The translations under genes and the position numbers were made by a program. Below, one piece after another: positions 53,892 to 63,800 of a DNA stretch of 64,000 bases (positions are counted from its first letter, which is position 1; every line of letters begins with the position of its first letter). The notes below the pieces were generated by a model. The model worked only from the letters and a program-made list of their open reading frames with translations. It did no database searches and had not been told where the DNA came from. Location of the stretch: the NCBI RefSeq assembly GCF_032393985.1, contig NZ_CP135918.1, positions 1,426,001 to 1,490,000 on the forward strand. The letters are read 5' to 3'. Origin of the DNA: Fischerella sp. JS2 (GTDB taxonomy: Bacteria > Cyanobacteriota > Cyanobacteriia > Cyanobacteriales > Nostocaceae).

Positions 53892-55163
53892 ATGCGGATT
53901 TTAATTTACTCCTACAACTACTATCCAGAACCCATAGGCATAGCCCCCCTAATGACTGAATTAGCAGAGGGACTTGTTAAACGAGGACATCAAGTGCGTG
54001 TAGTAACTGCTATGCCAAACTACCCAGAACGCCGGATTTACGATGCGTATAAAAAAAAGTTGTATTTAACTGAGTATAAAAATGGTGTTCAAATTCAACG
54101 CAGTTATGTCTGGATTCGTCCTCAACCGAACCTATTCGACCGAGTGTTACTAGATGCAAGCTTTGTTGTCACAAGTTTTGTACCAGCTGTAATGGGTTGG
54201 CGTCCAGATGTAATTCTTGCCACTTCACCATCTTTACCCGTATGTGTACCAACTACCGTCTTAGGATGGTTACAAAATTGTCCTGTAGTATTAAACCTTC
54301 AAGATATATTGCCAGAAGCAGCTATTCATGTTGGTTTAATCAAAAATCAATTACTTGTTAAAGCCTTTACAGCATTAGAAAAATTTGCTTACCGCACTGC
54401 TACTAAAATTAGCGTTATTGCTGATGGATTTGTAGAAAACTTGCTCAACAAAGATGTAAAAGCTAATAAAATTGTGCAGATACCTAACTGGGTTGACGTT
54501 AATTTTATTCGTCCTTTACCAAAAGAAAATAATTTTTTCCGCACAGCCCATAAACTTAATGATAAATTTGTAGTTCTATATTCTGGTAACATTGCCCTCA
54601 CTCAAGGCTTGGAAACAGTAGTAAAAGCTGCCTCAAAATTGCGACATATTCCAGATATTAGCTTTGTGATCGTAGGAGAAGCACAAGGTCTACAAAGATT
54701 GCAACAAGAATGCCAAAATTGCGGTGCAGATAACGTTTTGTTGCTACCTTTTCAACCCCGTGAAAAATTACCAGAGATGTTAGCAGCCGCTGATGTTGGT
54801 TTGGTAGTACAAAAGAAAAATGTAATATCCTTTAACATGCCATCCAAAATTCAAGTTTTACTTGCCAGTGGTAGAGCATTAATTGCATCTGTACCTGATA
54901 ATGGCACTGCTGCAAGAGCAATTAAACAAAGCGGTGGTGGTGTTGTCGTCCCTCCAGAAGATTCTGATGCCTTAGCCAAAGCAATTTTAGATTTGTACCA
55001 GCACCCTGAAAAAGTTAAGGCTCTTGGCTATAACAGTCGCCAATTTGCTGTTGAGCAATATTCCTTTGACCAAGCTTTAAATAACTATGAGTCTTTGTTT
55101 TATACAATGATTTCCGATAGTCCAGCCATTGGGTCAACTGTTGTGTCTAAGCAAGAAGTGTAA
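53892..55163 (+). CDS. GT4 glycosyltransferase (WcaI/HepE-like)
   Basis: 423 residues with a GT-B fold. 'RILIYSYNYYPEPIGIAPL' at the N-terminus, 'RVVTAMPNYPERRIYDAY' and 'VVLNLQDILPEAAIHVG' are typical of WcaI-type transferases. The C-terminal half carries 'VLYSGNIALTQGLETVV', 'FQPREKLPEMLAAADVGLV' and 'MPSKIQVLLASGRALIA'. It adds a sugar to a lipid-linked exopolysaccharide unit. HepE of Anabaena belongs to this type, but identity cannot be shown here. It lies 830 bp after the STAS-sugar transferase on the same strand, a likely functional pair. Confidence 0.85.
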   Translation: MRILIYSYNYYPEPIGIAPLMTELAEGLVKRGHQVRVVTAMPNYPERRIYDAYKKKLYLTEYKNGVQIQRSYVWIRPQPNLFDRVLLDASFVVTSFVPAVMGWRPDVILATSPSLPVCVPTTVLGWLQNCPVVLNLQDILPEAAIHVGLIKNQLLVKAFTALEKFAYRTATKISVIADGFVENLLNKDVKANKIVQIPNWVDVNFIRPLPKENNFFRTAHKLNDKFVVLYSGNIALTQGLETVVKAASKLRHIPDISFVIVGEAQGLQRLQQECQNCGADNVLLLPFQPREKLPEMLAAADVGLVVQKKNVISFNMPSKIQVLLASGRALIASVPDNGTAARAIKQSGGGVVVPPEDSDALAKAILDLYQHPEKVKALGYNSRQFAVEQYSFDQALNNYESLFYTMISDSPAIGSTVVSKQEV

Positions 55164-55285
55164 ATCAGTTAACAGTGATCAGTTACCAGTTATCAGTGAT
55201 GAGTGTTGACGTTATGCTAGGGATTTATATCCAGGTAAATAAATGATTTACTAGTTAAAAGTTAGGGCATTGTTAAATCAGCAAA

Positions 55286-55981
55286 TTAATTTATTCTAGA
55301 AGTTGCTTTGTTACTAGCATTATATGATGCAGCTATTAACGATGTTCCCAAATTTTTGACGGCTTGTACCAATTCTGCACCTGCTTTTTCTGGTGAACCC
55401 ACTCCAAACGGAGGTGAGGGGTTGTACTCCAACATCAATTCAATCAACTTGGCAGTATCTTCACCACAAAGCATTCCTGCAATGGTTAAAGCAAAATCAA
55501 TCCCTGCTGTCACGCCTCCACCTGTAATTCGGTTACGATCCACAACTACCCTTTCTGTACTGACTTGCGCTCCCATCAGTTCCAGTTGTTCTCGAAATGC
55601 CCAGTGAGAAGCAGCTCTATATCCGTGCAGCAATTTAGCTGCTGCAAGGATGAGCGAACCTGTACAAACAGCAGTTATATACTTGGCCGTTTTGTCATGT
55701 TTCTGCAAAAAAGCCAACATTTCGGTGTCTTCCATCATTTGCACTGTACCAAAAGATCCTCCTGGTACACACAACACATCAAGTTGAGGACACTCATCAA
55801 AGGTAGTGTTGGGTAAAATTGTTAACCCACCATTGCTCACCACAGGTTCGAGTGACTTCCACAATAGTAAAACCGAAGTGTTGGGCATTAAAGAAAAAAC
55901 TTGGTGTGGTCCAGTGATATCTAGCTGAAACATGTCTGGGTAAATGACTAAACCAATAGTGTTTTGAAACTGATTATTCAT
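55286..55981 (-). CDS. DJ-1/PfpI family protein (isonitrile hydratase-like)
   Basis: 231 residues. The nucleophile-elbow cysteine is Cys106 in 'YITAVCTGSLILAAAKLL'. 'MFQLDITGPHQVFSL' contains Asp21, and 'GYRAASHWAF' follows the Cys, both as in isonitrile hydratase (InhA). 'LDVLCVPGGSFGTVQMM' is the DJ-1 glutamine amidotransferase-like loop. It could hydrate isonitriles or be another cysteine enzyme of this group. It diverges from a GAF-LuxR regulator with only 22 bp between start codons. Confidence 0.85.
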   Translation of the reverse strand: MNNQFQNTIGLVIYPDMFQLDITGPHQVFSLMPNTSVLLLWKSLEPVVSNGGLTILPNTTFDECPQLDVLCVPGGSFGTVQMMEDTEMLAFLQKHDKTAKYITAVCTGSLILAAAKLLHGYRAASHWAFREQLELMGAQVSTERVVVDRNRITGGGVTAGIDFALTIAGMLCGEDTAKLIELMLEYNPSPPFGVGSPEKAGAELVQAVKNLGTSLIAASYNASNKATSRIN

Positions 55982-56003
55982 ACTGCAAATTTAAAAGTGT
56001 GCA

Positions 56004-56777
56004 ATGAATACAGCTATCCTAGAGTTAAATATATTGGTTGCCAATTACCCAGTTGAGTACATTCTTGCTATGTCTGGTAGCTTTCAGGCACTGATTCAAA
56101 AAATAGCGATCGCTCCTGATGAATTGCAACTGCGCCTAGATTATATGGATGCAGTAGGGGAATTGTTTGCTTGCCAACACTGGGGTATTTATTTGCATGA
56201 CAGTCTGGAAAAATGTGCCACGGTTGATATCAAAGGACTACCAGACAGCTTTATCGATTACTACGAAGCTGTTGGTATGGCCATTGATCCAGTCATGGAT
56301 TATGTTATCGAACATCATGTTCCCGCCCATGAGCAAGTCATTTTTACAGAAACAGCTTGGAAGCAGAGTCAACTGTATCAAAGTGGTTGTGGTAGGATGT
56401 ACAACCACGAACACATTATGACTGGACCTATTGTTGGGCAAGGAAAACTAATTGGTACAGTTCACTTTGCCCGCACCAATGGGACATCTGCCTTTAATTC
56501 TCAAGATTTAATGTGTTTAAGTGCGCTTTGCGCTCATATTTCTGCAAAACTAGCTTTCTTGCGAGCAAAACAACAGCTAAATCAAATAGCTTGTTTAACT
56601 CATCGAGAATTACAAATTGCTTCTTTGGTTGCCAAAGGTTTAACTAATGCAGAAATTGCTACCGAACTTTGGATTAGTCAAAATACAGTCAAGCAAACTT
56701 TAAAGCGAATATTTCGTAAGCTGAATGTATCCACACGAGCAGAGATGGTAGCACAATGCCAAATGCCTCAAGTTTAA
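56004..56777 (+). CDS. GAF-LuxR family transcriptional regulator
   Basis: 257 residues. A GAF-like sensor part occupies about 25-185 ('GELFACQHWGIYLHDSLEK', 'GPIVGQGKLIGTVHFART'). The LuxR-type HTH spans about 195-257: 'LTHRELQIASLVAKGLTNAE', 'LWISQNTVKQTLKRIFRKLNV'. It most likely controls the divergent DJ-1/PfpI gene and itself. The start may be the ATG at 56070, which leaves an 88-bp promoter gap and removes 22 poorly conserved residues; the far ATG at 56004 leaves only 22 bp. Confidence 0.85.
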   Translation: MNTAILELNILVANYPVEYILAMSGSFQALIQKIAIAPDELQLRLDYMDAVGELFACQHWGIYLHDSLEKCATVDIKGLPDSFIDYYEAVGMAIDPVMDYVIEHHVPAHEQVIFTETAWKQSQLYQSGCGRMYNHEHIMTGPIVGQGKLIGTVHFARTNGTSAFNSQDLMCLSALCAHISAKLAFLRAKQQLNQIACLTHRELQIASLVAKGLTNAEIATELWISQNTVKQTLKRIFRKLNVSTRAEMVAQCQMPQV

Positions 56778-57273
56778 GGAGTAAAAAGAAAAGTACTAGA
56801 GATGGTTTGTCGTTTAAAAGCCAAAAAAACATTATCTAAGTCTTGACCTGACTAGCCAATAAACTTCAAAATGATATTGAGCCGAAATGTTTCCAAGTGT
56901 GAATCTTTCTGGATAAACCTGCTTTTGGGGAAATTCCAGGCTCAGGTTGACTAACCCATCAGGGAAGAAACTTTGTCGGATTTAACAGATTCTACTAAGC
57001 AATGAATGTTCACAAACCGATTTCAGAGCATCCAGATTGTACTAAACTTAGAGCGCGTAGATGCAGTAGTCATTGTTTCCTCATTCAAACAGCAATTTAG
57101 GAAAGAACTGCACTGATAGCTATAGTTAGCTTGAGGAAATAACGCAGGTACTGAAATAAATGTCATTTCATTAGTAAGCAAAATCACCTGTTCATTATAC
57201 AGATTAGTCAATTTAAGGATGGTATTTGACTTTTTCAAAAGTATATAACCAACGTTGAAAGAATCATGAACTT
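56778..57273. other. 496-bp region without a convincing gene
   Basis: Contains scattered open frames, including a minus-strand 71-codon one (57023-57238), without ribosome-binding site or family similarity. It separates the regulator from the accessory region. Confidence 0.4.
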
Positions 57274-57372
57274 ATGAACGCCATCTATAAGGGACAAATT
57301 CAAGAAGCAACAAAGAGATATTTTCAGGCTCAAGTCAACCTCCTTGCCCAAATACTTGAAGTTGCTTCGTAA
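57274..57372 (+). CDS. Possible 32-residue small protein
   Basis: An ATG at 57274 opens 'MNAIYKGQIQEATKRYFQAQ', continuing to 'LLAQILEVAS'. The sequence is helical and amphipathic, but the ribosome-binding site is weak. It precedes the RHH gene by 68 bp on the same strand. May be a small partner of the RHH protein or chance. Confidence 0.25.
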   Translation: MNAIYKGQIQEATKRYFQAQVNLLAQILEVAS

Positions 57373-57440
57373 CCAGATTTAATGAATACAAGTTTTTGTG
57401 TCTTTTACACAAGTTTGTGCTACACAACCAGATTTTAACT

Positions 57441-57599
57441 ATGAACAAAAAATGGGCAGTTAAGCGAATCACAGTAAATTTGGCATCAAACGAAGCCAAT
57501 AAGCTGGAAAAATATTGTGATCAGACAGGTAGAGCAGCGACGGATGTGATTAGGGAACTTATTCGAGCGCTACCAATGACTAGGCCTGATCAGCATTAG
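57441..57599 (+). CDS. Ribbon-helix-helix (CopG-like) small DNA-binding protein
   Basis: 52 residues from the ATG at 57441. A basic strand 'KKWAVKRITVNLASNEANKL' is followed by two helices ('EKYCDQTGRAATDVIRELIR'), the RHH layout of CopG/Arc/MetJ-type repressors. It shares a near-identical core with the protein at 57925-58110. RHH proteins of this size act as antitoxin-like or autoregulatory repressors, but no toxin is adjacent. The earlier in-frame start at 57396 is less likely. Confidence 0.7.
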   Translation: MNKKWAVKRITVNLASNEANKLEKYCDQTGRAATDVIRELIRALPMTRPDQH

Positions 57600-57924
57600 C
57601 ATTTTTTTGGAACTTCAAGATGGTTTTGGCAAATTAGTTTTCAAACTAAATAAAATTCCTAAACTATTTTGAGCATATTCCTCAGTGATGAATACACATG
57701 AGATTCCTTAGCCAAGTTTTTTGACTAAGGATATTTTTATTTTTACTCTACACTGAATTAGCTGTGTGTCTTCCAGTTAACATTTAAGAACATAATTTCG
57801 CTATTCTGCTGACATTACTTATTCCTCAATACCAAAATATCAAGTTTTTAATTACTTTTTCTAGATAAAATAACTGAGCTACAATTTTTACAATGAATAA
57901 TGTCTCACTGTCTGCATAAAAAAG
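57600..57924. other. 325-bp spacer between two convergent RHH genes
   Basis: AT-rich. It includes GAGATTCCTTAGCCAAG ... TTGACTAAGGATA (57700-57730), a weak hairpin (CCTTAGCCAA/TTGACTAAGG) suitable as a shared terminator. No gene seen. Confidence 0.4.
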
Positions 57925-58110
57925 TTAAGTTATGGGTAAACCTTGGATCAGTTCCCGGATTACATCTGTAGCTGCTTTTCCTGTTAACTCACAATATTTT
58001 TCCAGCTTTTTGGCTTCATCTGGCGCCAATTCTAGAATAAGTTGTTGGACTGATAAATTTTCACTGAAAGTTGCAAAAGCTGGAAACATATGTGCGGCGG
58101 TTTCATTCAT
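57925..58110 (-). CDS. Ribbon-helix-helix (CopG-like) protein, paralogue of 57441-57599
   Basis: 61 residues. It has a 17-residue N-terminal extension not shared with its neighbour, then 'LSVQQLILELAPDEAKKLEK', 'YCELTGKAATDVIRELIQGL' and 'PIT'. The core 'LEKYC..TG.AATDVIRELI..LP' is shared with the plus-strand neighbour, so the two arose by inverted duplication. Likely a dimeric DNA-binding protein; target unknown. Confidence 0.7.
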   Translation of the reverse strand: MNETAAHMFPAFATFSENLSVQQLILELAPDEAKKLEKYCELTGKAATDVIRELIQGLPIT

Positions 58111-59476
58111 TGTTCTTATATTTACTATCTAAGTTCAACAATATTGCCAATCCAGAACCATCTTTACCAGTGAAAATCTAGATTTTGATATTTAACTTAA
58201 GCTTTTTAATTATTCTTTTTTCAAGAGCCATAAAGCATAAACGCTAATATACGCTAGATCTCTGAAGTACTGGTAGCAGTTTTAGTCTGTAGTTTTAATA
58301 ATGTACTTATGCAGACGATGAAGCTCGTATTTACGTGTATCCGCCACATCTTTTATTTTATCCATAAATAAATTTAGAGGCTGGAAATCCTATCACCGAA
58401 CGTAGAGGACTAAATTATTTAGTATAAACTTTTTCACCTTCAGCTACGCTACGTACTACAAGGGAGGAAACGCGTAGTGGATTTTGGGTATAGCTGCTTT
58501 TCTTCAATCAATCAGTCAAATCGATATTGCCCTGGTTGCTATCGAGAATAAGGTACTTTTGATTAACGGCTTATGTGCAATATATAGTACATTTTTACTC
58601 CTATGTTTGCTATTTGAATCCCTATCCATACTCTATTTGCACCCTACTAAAGATATTTGATAAATGAAAGCAAAGCTTCATGGATGAAGTAACCACCCAT
58701 CTAAAATTATTTGGATTATAGGAACATAAGTACTGGATTATTAATTTCTTAAGCAAACTTTACAGTATTTTTTAAATTCTTCCTTAACTTCCTGATTTTA
58801 GGCTGTCTGAATCTTAAAAAATGTAATGAATTCTAAAACAAACTTAACTACTTCATCAAATGTTAATAATTAATTTTAAGCTTATTGATATTTTTGTCAA
58901 TAACTAAAATTGTACGCATGCAAGTATTTTTTTACGTATTTTTTGTATCAAGGCTAGTTTGAACCCTTATCTCCAAACTTTTAGTCCTTGTTCTTATTAA
59001 GAAAATTTTTTATTTAAGGATATCTAGTCTCGCAAGAGAGAGTAGATGATAGGCGTTTTAAATGATGTTGTTACTATGATAAAATCCTCTCAGAGTAGAA
59101 AAAGATTGTATTGATTCAATCTGTAAATCTACTTTACCCACTAGGGAGATAACACTGAAGTTGATCGGAGGATAATACCGAATAAATAGTTGAATTCACC
59201 CGAAAAGTGATCTCATCATAAGCTATCTGCACATATTGTTGGCAGTAGTGGTTGTGGTCAAGATGTTGGAAGATATGGGAGTGCAACATGCATTTGGTGT
59301 TTCGGAAGGTGCGATCGCATAGCTCTAACATAACTGCGACACAGTTCAATCATAGAGAACCGAATCGCTTCGTAGCACACTGAAGTATTCCCACATCACT
59401 CAAATAAGTTCTAGTAAGGAATTTTTCCAACAGAGACTTTGTGATTGTGTAGCAACCGTAAGTTAGCAAACGAAGC
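58111..59476. other. 1.37-kb AT-rich, gene-free region
   Basis: The longest gap of the window. Several short frames exist (for example a 56-codon hydrophobic one around 58490-58660 starting at TTG, and a minus-strand one at 59134-59349), but none has a ribosome-binding site or recognisable family. It may contain decayed genes. GCGATCGC occurs once near 59310. Confidence 0.5.
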
Positions 59477-60349
59477 ATGTTTAATGACATTTCTGGTCAT
59501 ATTGAATGGGCACGTGTTGCACCTGACAAAGTGGTAGTAGCAACAGCAGATCGTGTTTGGTTATACCAACCTAGTTCTGGAAATAGTAGCGATTTATTCG
59601 CTCAGCCAATGACGGGTGAAGGCAGTATAGCCACAACCCAAAAGCTTCTTGATACTTCCATTATACTTGCCAAGCGTGCGGTTTCATCAAGCCGTCCTCC
59701 TGCCTTTAGCCTCATGCTTTGGATTTGGCGTTTGGCAGGTCAATATCATCTTACCCATTCTACGCCACGACTGATGCAGGAAGCCGCCCAACGTTTTGCT
59801 GCTGCTGGTCGCGAGACTTTAGCACAGTGGGCAGCCGAGAAAGCAGTTGAAGAACGTGGACATGACCGACTTGCCCTGCTCGATATCCAGTCACTGGGAT
59901 ACGATGCCCAGGCAGTGGTGGAAGCTCTTGTTCCACCATCGGCACAGGTTTTAGTGGATTACTTCACCCGCAGCGTGCAAACCCCAGATCCAATCGGTTG
60001 CGTTGGCTATTCCTACACAATGGAACGCCTCGCGCTCACTACTGGTGAAGAACACATTCAAGCAGTAGAAGCGTTATTGCCACCTGGCATTCACGCCACC
60101 CGTTGTCTCCGTGTACATAGTGGTGTTGGCAGCGATGTGGAGCATGTGCAGGAGACCATTGAGATGGTAGCTGGACTGACTCCAGAGGAGCGGACTCGCG
60201 TCGCTGTTGCTTGTTACGAAACGGCGCTGTTGCGCTTCAGCTCTTCTCAAGAAGGCTATCCAACGGATGAAGAACTACAGCAAGTTTTGAAACTGTTGGC
60301 TTTGCATCCGCAACCCCAGGAGGAATTTGAGAGTTTGCTAGTTAGGTGA
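59477..60349 (+). CDS. Heme-oxygenase-like diiron oxidase (HDO) family protein
   Basis: 290 residues, all-alpha by composition. Residues 90-225 carry the histidine/carboxylate pattern of the HDO family: Glu126/His129 in 'EKAVEERGHDRLALLD', Glu183 in 'SYTMERLAL', and His214, Asp220, His223 in 'RVHSGVGSDVEHVQE'. The spacing H-x5-D-x2-H is that of iron-containing redox enzymes such as UndA and SznF relatives, which oxidise amino acids, fatty acids or peptides in natural-product pathways. The N-terminal 50 residues are unusual. A 99-residue peptide gene begins 82 bp downstream. GC and codon use differ somewhat from neighbours. The substrate is unknown. Confidence 0.78.
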   Translation: MFNDISGHIEWARVAPDKVVVATADRVWLYQPSSGNSSDLFAQPMTGEGSIATTQKLLDTSIILAKRAVSSSRPPAFSLMLWIWRLAGQYHLTHSTPRLMQEAAQRFAAAGRETLAQWAAEKAVEERGHDRLALLDIQSLGYDAQAVVEALVPPSAQVLVDYFTRSVQTPDPIGCVGYSYTMERLALTTGEEHIQAVEALLPPGIHATRCLRVHSGVGSDVEHVQETIEMVAGLTPEERTRVAVACYETALLRFSSSQEGYPTDEELQQVLKLLALHPQPQEEFESLLVR

Positions 60350-60431
60350 TCTGGATATAGAGCAAGGAAAATCTATACCTTTCTCGTAAATGTGTTAAAC
60401 CAATTTTACGCAAAAATTTAACGAGGATCTC

Positions 60432-60731
60432 ATGGAATCTAAGAACACAAACAAAGCCAAGCAAAAGCAGTCTTTCAGTTTCCTAACTGTCCTGAGTCTG
60501 TGTGCAATCATCACATCTACGACAACAGCAGTAATTGAGAAGGAGTCAAATAAACAGAATTTGGCTCCAGCAGGTGAGCAACAGTCTTTGAGCCAGGATT
60601 CCATTAGCAGCCTTAATGAAAGCAACAGTGCAGTCTTAGAGGAAATCAATCTCGATAAAGAGTGGGAAAGTATCTCTAGCGAGAAATCCGAGCAAGGATT
60701 TCTCATCTTAGCTGGCAGTGAGGGTTTCTAA
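60432..60731 (+). CDS. Short protein with N-terminal signal/anchor, downstream of HDO gene
   Basis: 99 residues; no family recognised. A Lys-rich start (MESKNTNKAKQKQSF) is followed by a hydrophobic segment ('FLTVLSLCAIITSTTTAVI', about 17-35), then an acidic/Ser/Glu-rich part ('LEEINLDKEWESISSEK') and a short hydrophobic-glycine end ('GFLILAGSEGF'). ATG at 60432 with a GAGG-like ribosome-binding site. Its position after the diiron oxidase makes it a possible substrate or partner peptide, but this is inference. It could also be an unrelated exported protein. Confidence 0.55.
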   Translation: MESKNTNKAKQKQSFSFLTVLSLCAIITSTTTAVIEKESNKQNLAPAGEQQSLSQDSISSLNESNSAVLEEINLDKEWESISSEKSEQGFLILAGSEGF

Positions 60732-60819
60732 TAGGTTCTAGTTACGCGTTTTAAACTGCTCTTAAAGATCAGGTAATAGTGACTATAACAGCTACACAGA
60801 GCTAGAGTGGGACAGAGGT

Positions 60820-63800
60820 TTAATCAACTGCCCCCAAAGCTTTCAATGTTGCTCTGGTTGCTTCTGTTATACCAGTAACCCCTGTGAGATTTAAACGCTC
60901 ATAGGGTTTTTCGGCTTTCAAAATCTTTAAACATTCGCCAGTTCTAACATTCCAAAGTCTAATAGTCTCATCTTCACTACCACTAACTAAGGTTTGATTG
61001 TCCGGACAAAAGGCGACTGACCAAACCCAAGCCGAGTGTCCAGCCAAAGTTTTAAAACATTCACCAGTGTTAATATTCCACAACTTGATTGTGTGATCTT
61101 GACTGCTAGTTGCTAGCATTCGTTTGTCCGAACTAAAGGCAACTGATAGTAGCCAACCCGTATCCACCTGCAAAACTTTAAAGCATTCACCTGTACAGGC
61201 ACTCCATAATCTTAAGGTTCGATCTGTACTGGTACTCGCCAAAAGTTCACCATCTGGACTAAAAGCAACTGCCCAAGCCCAACTCGTATGTCCCTCCAAG
61301 GTTCTGAGGCATTTACCAGTTTTAGCATCCCACAATCTGACTGTCTGATCCAAAGAGCCACTGGCTAGTACAGTCCCTTGAGGACTGAACGCAACTGACC
61401 AAACCGCAGCATTATGCCCTTGGAGAGTCCTCAAAGCTTCACCTGTGCTGACATTCCATAACTTAACTGTTTGATCTTCACTGCCACTCACCAGTGTCTG
61501 ACCGTCAGGGCTAAAAGAAACTGACCAAACCGCAGCACTATGTCCCTGGCAAGTTCTTAGGCATTGACCAGTGCTAACATCCCACAACTTCACCGTTTTA
61601 TCTCCACTACCACTGCCCAAGATGTTGCCTTGTGAGTTGAAAGCAACTGAGTATACCCAATTGGTGTGTCCGTAGAAAGTCTTTAAGGTTTGACCAGTGT
61701 GGGTATCCCACAATCTCACCTTTTGATCGTGACCACTACTTGCCAGCGTCTTACCATCTGGATTGAAGGTGACTGAGAGTATTTGATTGCTATGTCCTTG
61801 GAAAGTTTTGAAACATTGACTAGTGGGAATATGCCACAACTTCACAGTCTGATCGCGACTACCACTAGCTAAAACATCACCCTCTAGGCTAAAGGCAACT
61901 GAAAATACTATATTGGAGTGTCCTTGAAAAATTCTTTGGCATTCACCACTACTGACATCCCACAATCTCACTGTCTGGTCATGACTGCCACTAGCCAGAA
62001 AATCACCTTGGGGACTGAAGGCAACTGAAAATATTTGATTGGAATGTCCCCAGAAAGTTCTTTGGCATTCACCAGTACTGAGGTTCCATAACCTGATTGT
62101 CTGGTCATCACTACTACTAGCTAGCATTTGACCGTCAGGACTGAGACTGATTGACCGTATCCCATCACTATGTCCCTGGAAAATTTTTAGGCACTCACCG
62201 CTGTTAACATCCCATAACCTGATTGTGTTATCGTCACTGCCACTCACCAGTGTCTGAGCATCCAGACTAAAGGCAACTGAGAGTACCCAATTTGTATGTC
62301 CCTGAAAAATTTTCAGGCATTCACCAGTCCTAACAGACCATAGTCTTATGATTTGGTCATCACAGCCGGTGACTAACTTGCCACCCTCTGGGCTAAAGGC
62401 AACTGACCAAACCTCATTACCATGCTCCCGCAAACTGTGAAAGCATTGACCAGTACCGACATCCCATAGCTTGACAGTACAGTCACTACTCCCACTGGCA
62501 AGAGTCCTACTGTCAGGGCTGAAGGCAAGGGAAACAACCCAGTTGGCATGTCCTCGGAGGATGAGAAGTTGTTGACCATCAGCAACTCGCCATAGGTGAA
62601 TCTCACCATTGCTATCGCCTGCGGCTAGGAGTTTGCCATCAGGGCTAAAGGCAACAGACATAATTCCACCAAAAGTTTCGGAAAAAGCAGATTTTGCTAG
62701 ATCAGCGTTTTGGAAGTTTACATGATGTAAATTTACCTTGCGTAGATCTGCTTGCCAAACACTTAGGTAAGAAAAATCATAGCCAGTGAAATCGATTCCC
62801 AAAGATTTGAGTAGATTAACAATATTTCCAGCTGTATATCCTGGTTCTTGCGGAGATTCCTCCCGCAGCCTTGCTAGGATTTTAGTTAATTGTTTTTCAA
62901 TGCCCTTTTTGCTTCTAAAGACACTCAGTAGCCCATCTATGACTGGTTGGAGGATGAGGCGAATTTGAGCCTCCCTCACATAGTCCTTTGCGGTTGCCTT
63001 CATTAGAGCATGACATCTAAAAAGTTCGATTTTCTCAGTAGCAATCTCTTCACAGACCTGCTCTATCAATACCTGAGTCACATATTCCATGACTACAGGT
63101 TGGAGAGTAAAAGTTGCTGCACTTTGCTCAACTAGCGATCGCCTCAGCAAAGACTCAAGAGCTTCCAATAATTTTTGCGATGGTACTGGCGATACCATAT
63201 CTTCTCGCAATTCCCAGAGCGCGATTGGTTCACGATTTATTGCTAGCCAATACATTATGTCTTTTTCTACATGCGATAAGCGCTCAAATTGCTGGTCTAA
63301 AACACTACGAATATCTCCAAAAACAGCAGTATTTTCTCGCAAAAATTCTGTGACATTACCATCAAAGACATCTTCTATAGTCGTAGCAACTATCTTCAAA
63401 GCTAATGGATTGCCTGCATAGCGTTCAATCATTACTTGCCATTCTGACTCTGTTGCAGATAGGCCCTTAACTTTCAAGATTTCCTGTGCATCGTCAACTT
63501 TCAAACCCCTTAATTGTAAGGAGCGAACGGGTAATTCTTGTCCTTTGAGTAATGCTACCTCTTTAGGATTTTCCCGACTGGTTAAGACCAAACAACTTTG
63601 GTGAGTTGCTTCTCCTAACAATCTCAAAAGCTCACCGTAACTTTCATATCCTTCTCGGTATTGTCCAGCTCGACTACCGCTACGTAAGATAGGCTCTATA
63701 TTGTCAAGTACAACCAGACAGCGATTATTTTGCAAATAATAGAGTAGACGCGATATTCTCTCGCTTAAATTTTCTGGTAAATTGCTTTCTGTTTCCTGCT

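Noticed and set aside
53892-55163. Naming the glycosyltransferase hepE and the STAS transferase hepC
   Set aside because: Family and domain layout agree, but identity cannot be shown from sequence by eye, so symbols were left blank.
59134-59349. 71-codon minus-strand open frame rich in Cys and His
   Set aside because: It lacks a ribosome-binding site, and its unusual composition and lack of any recognised motif suggest chance.
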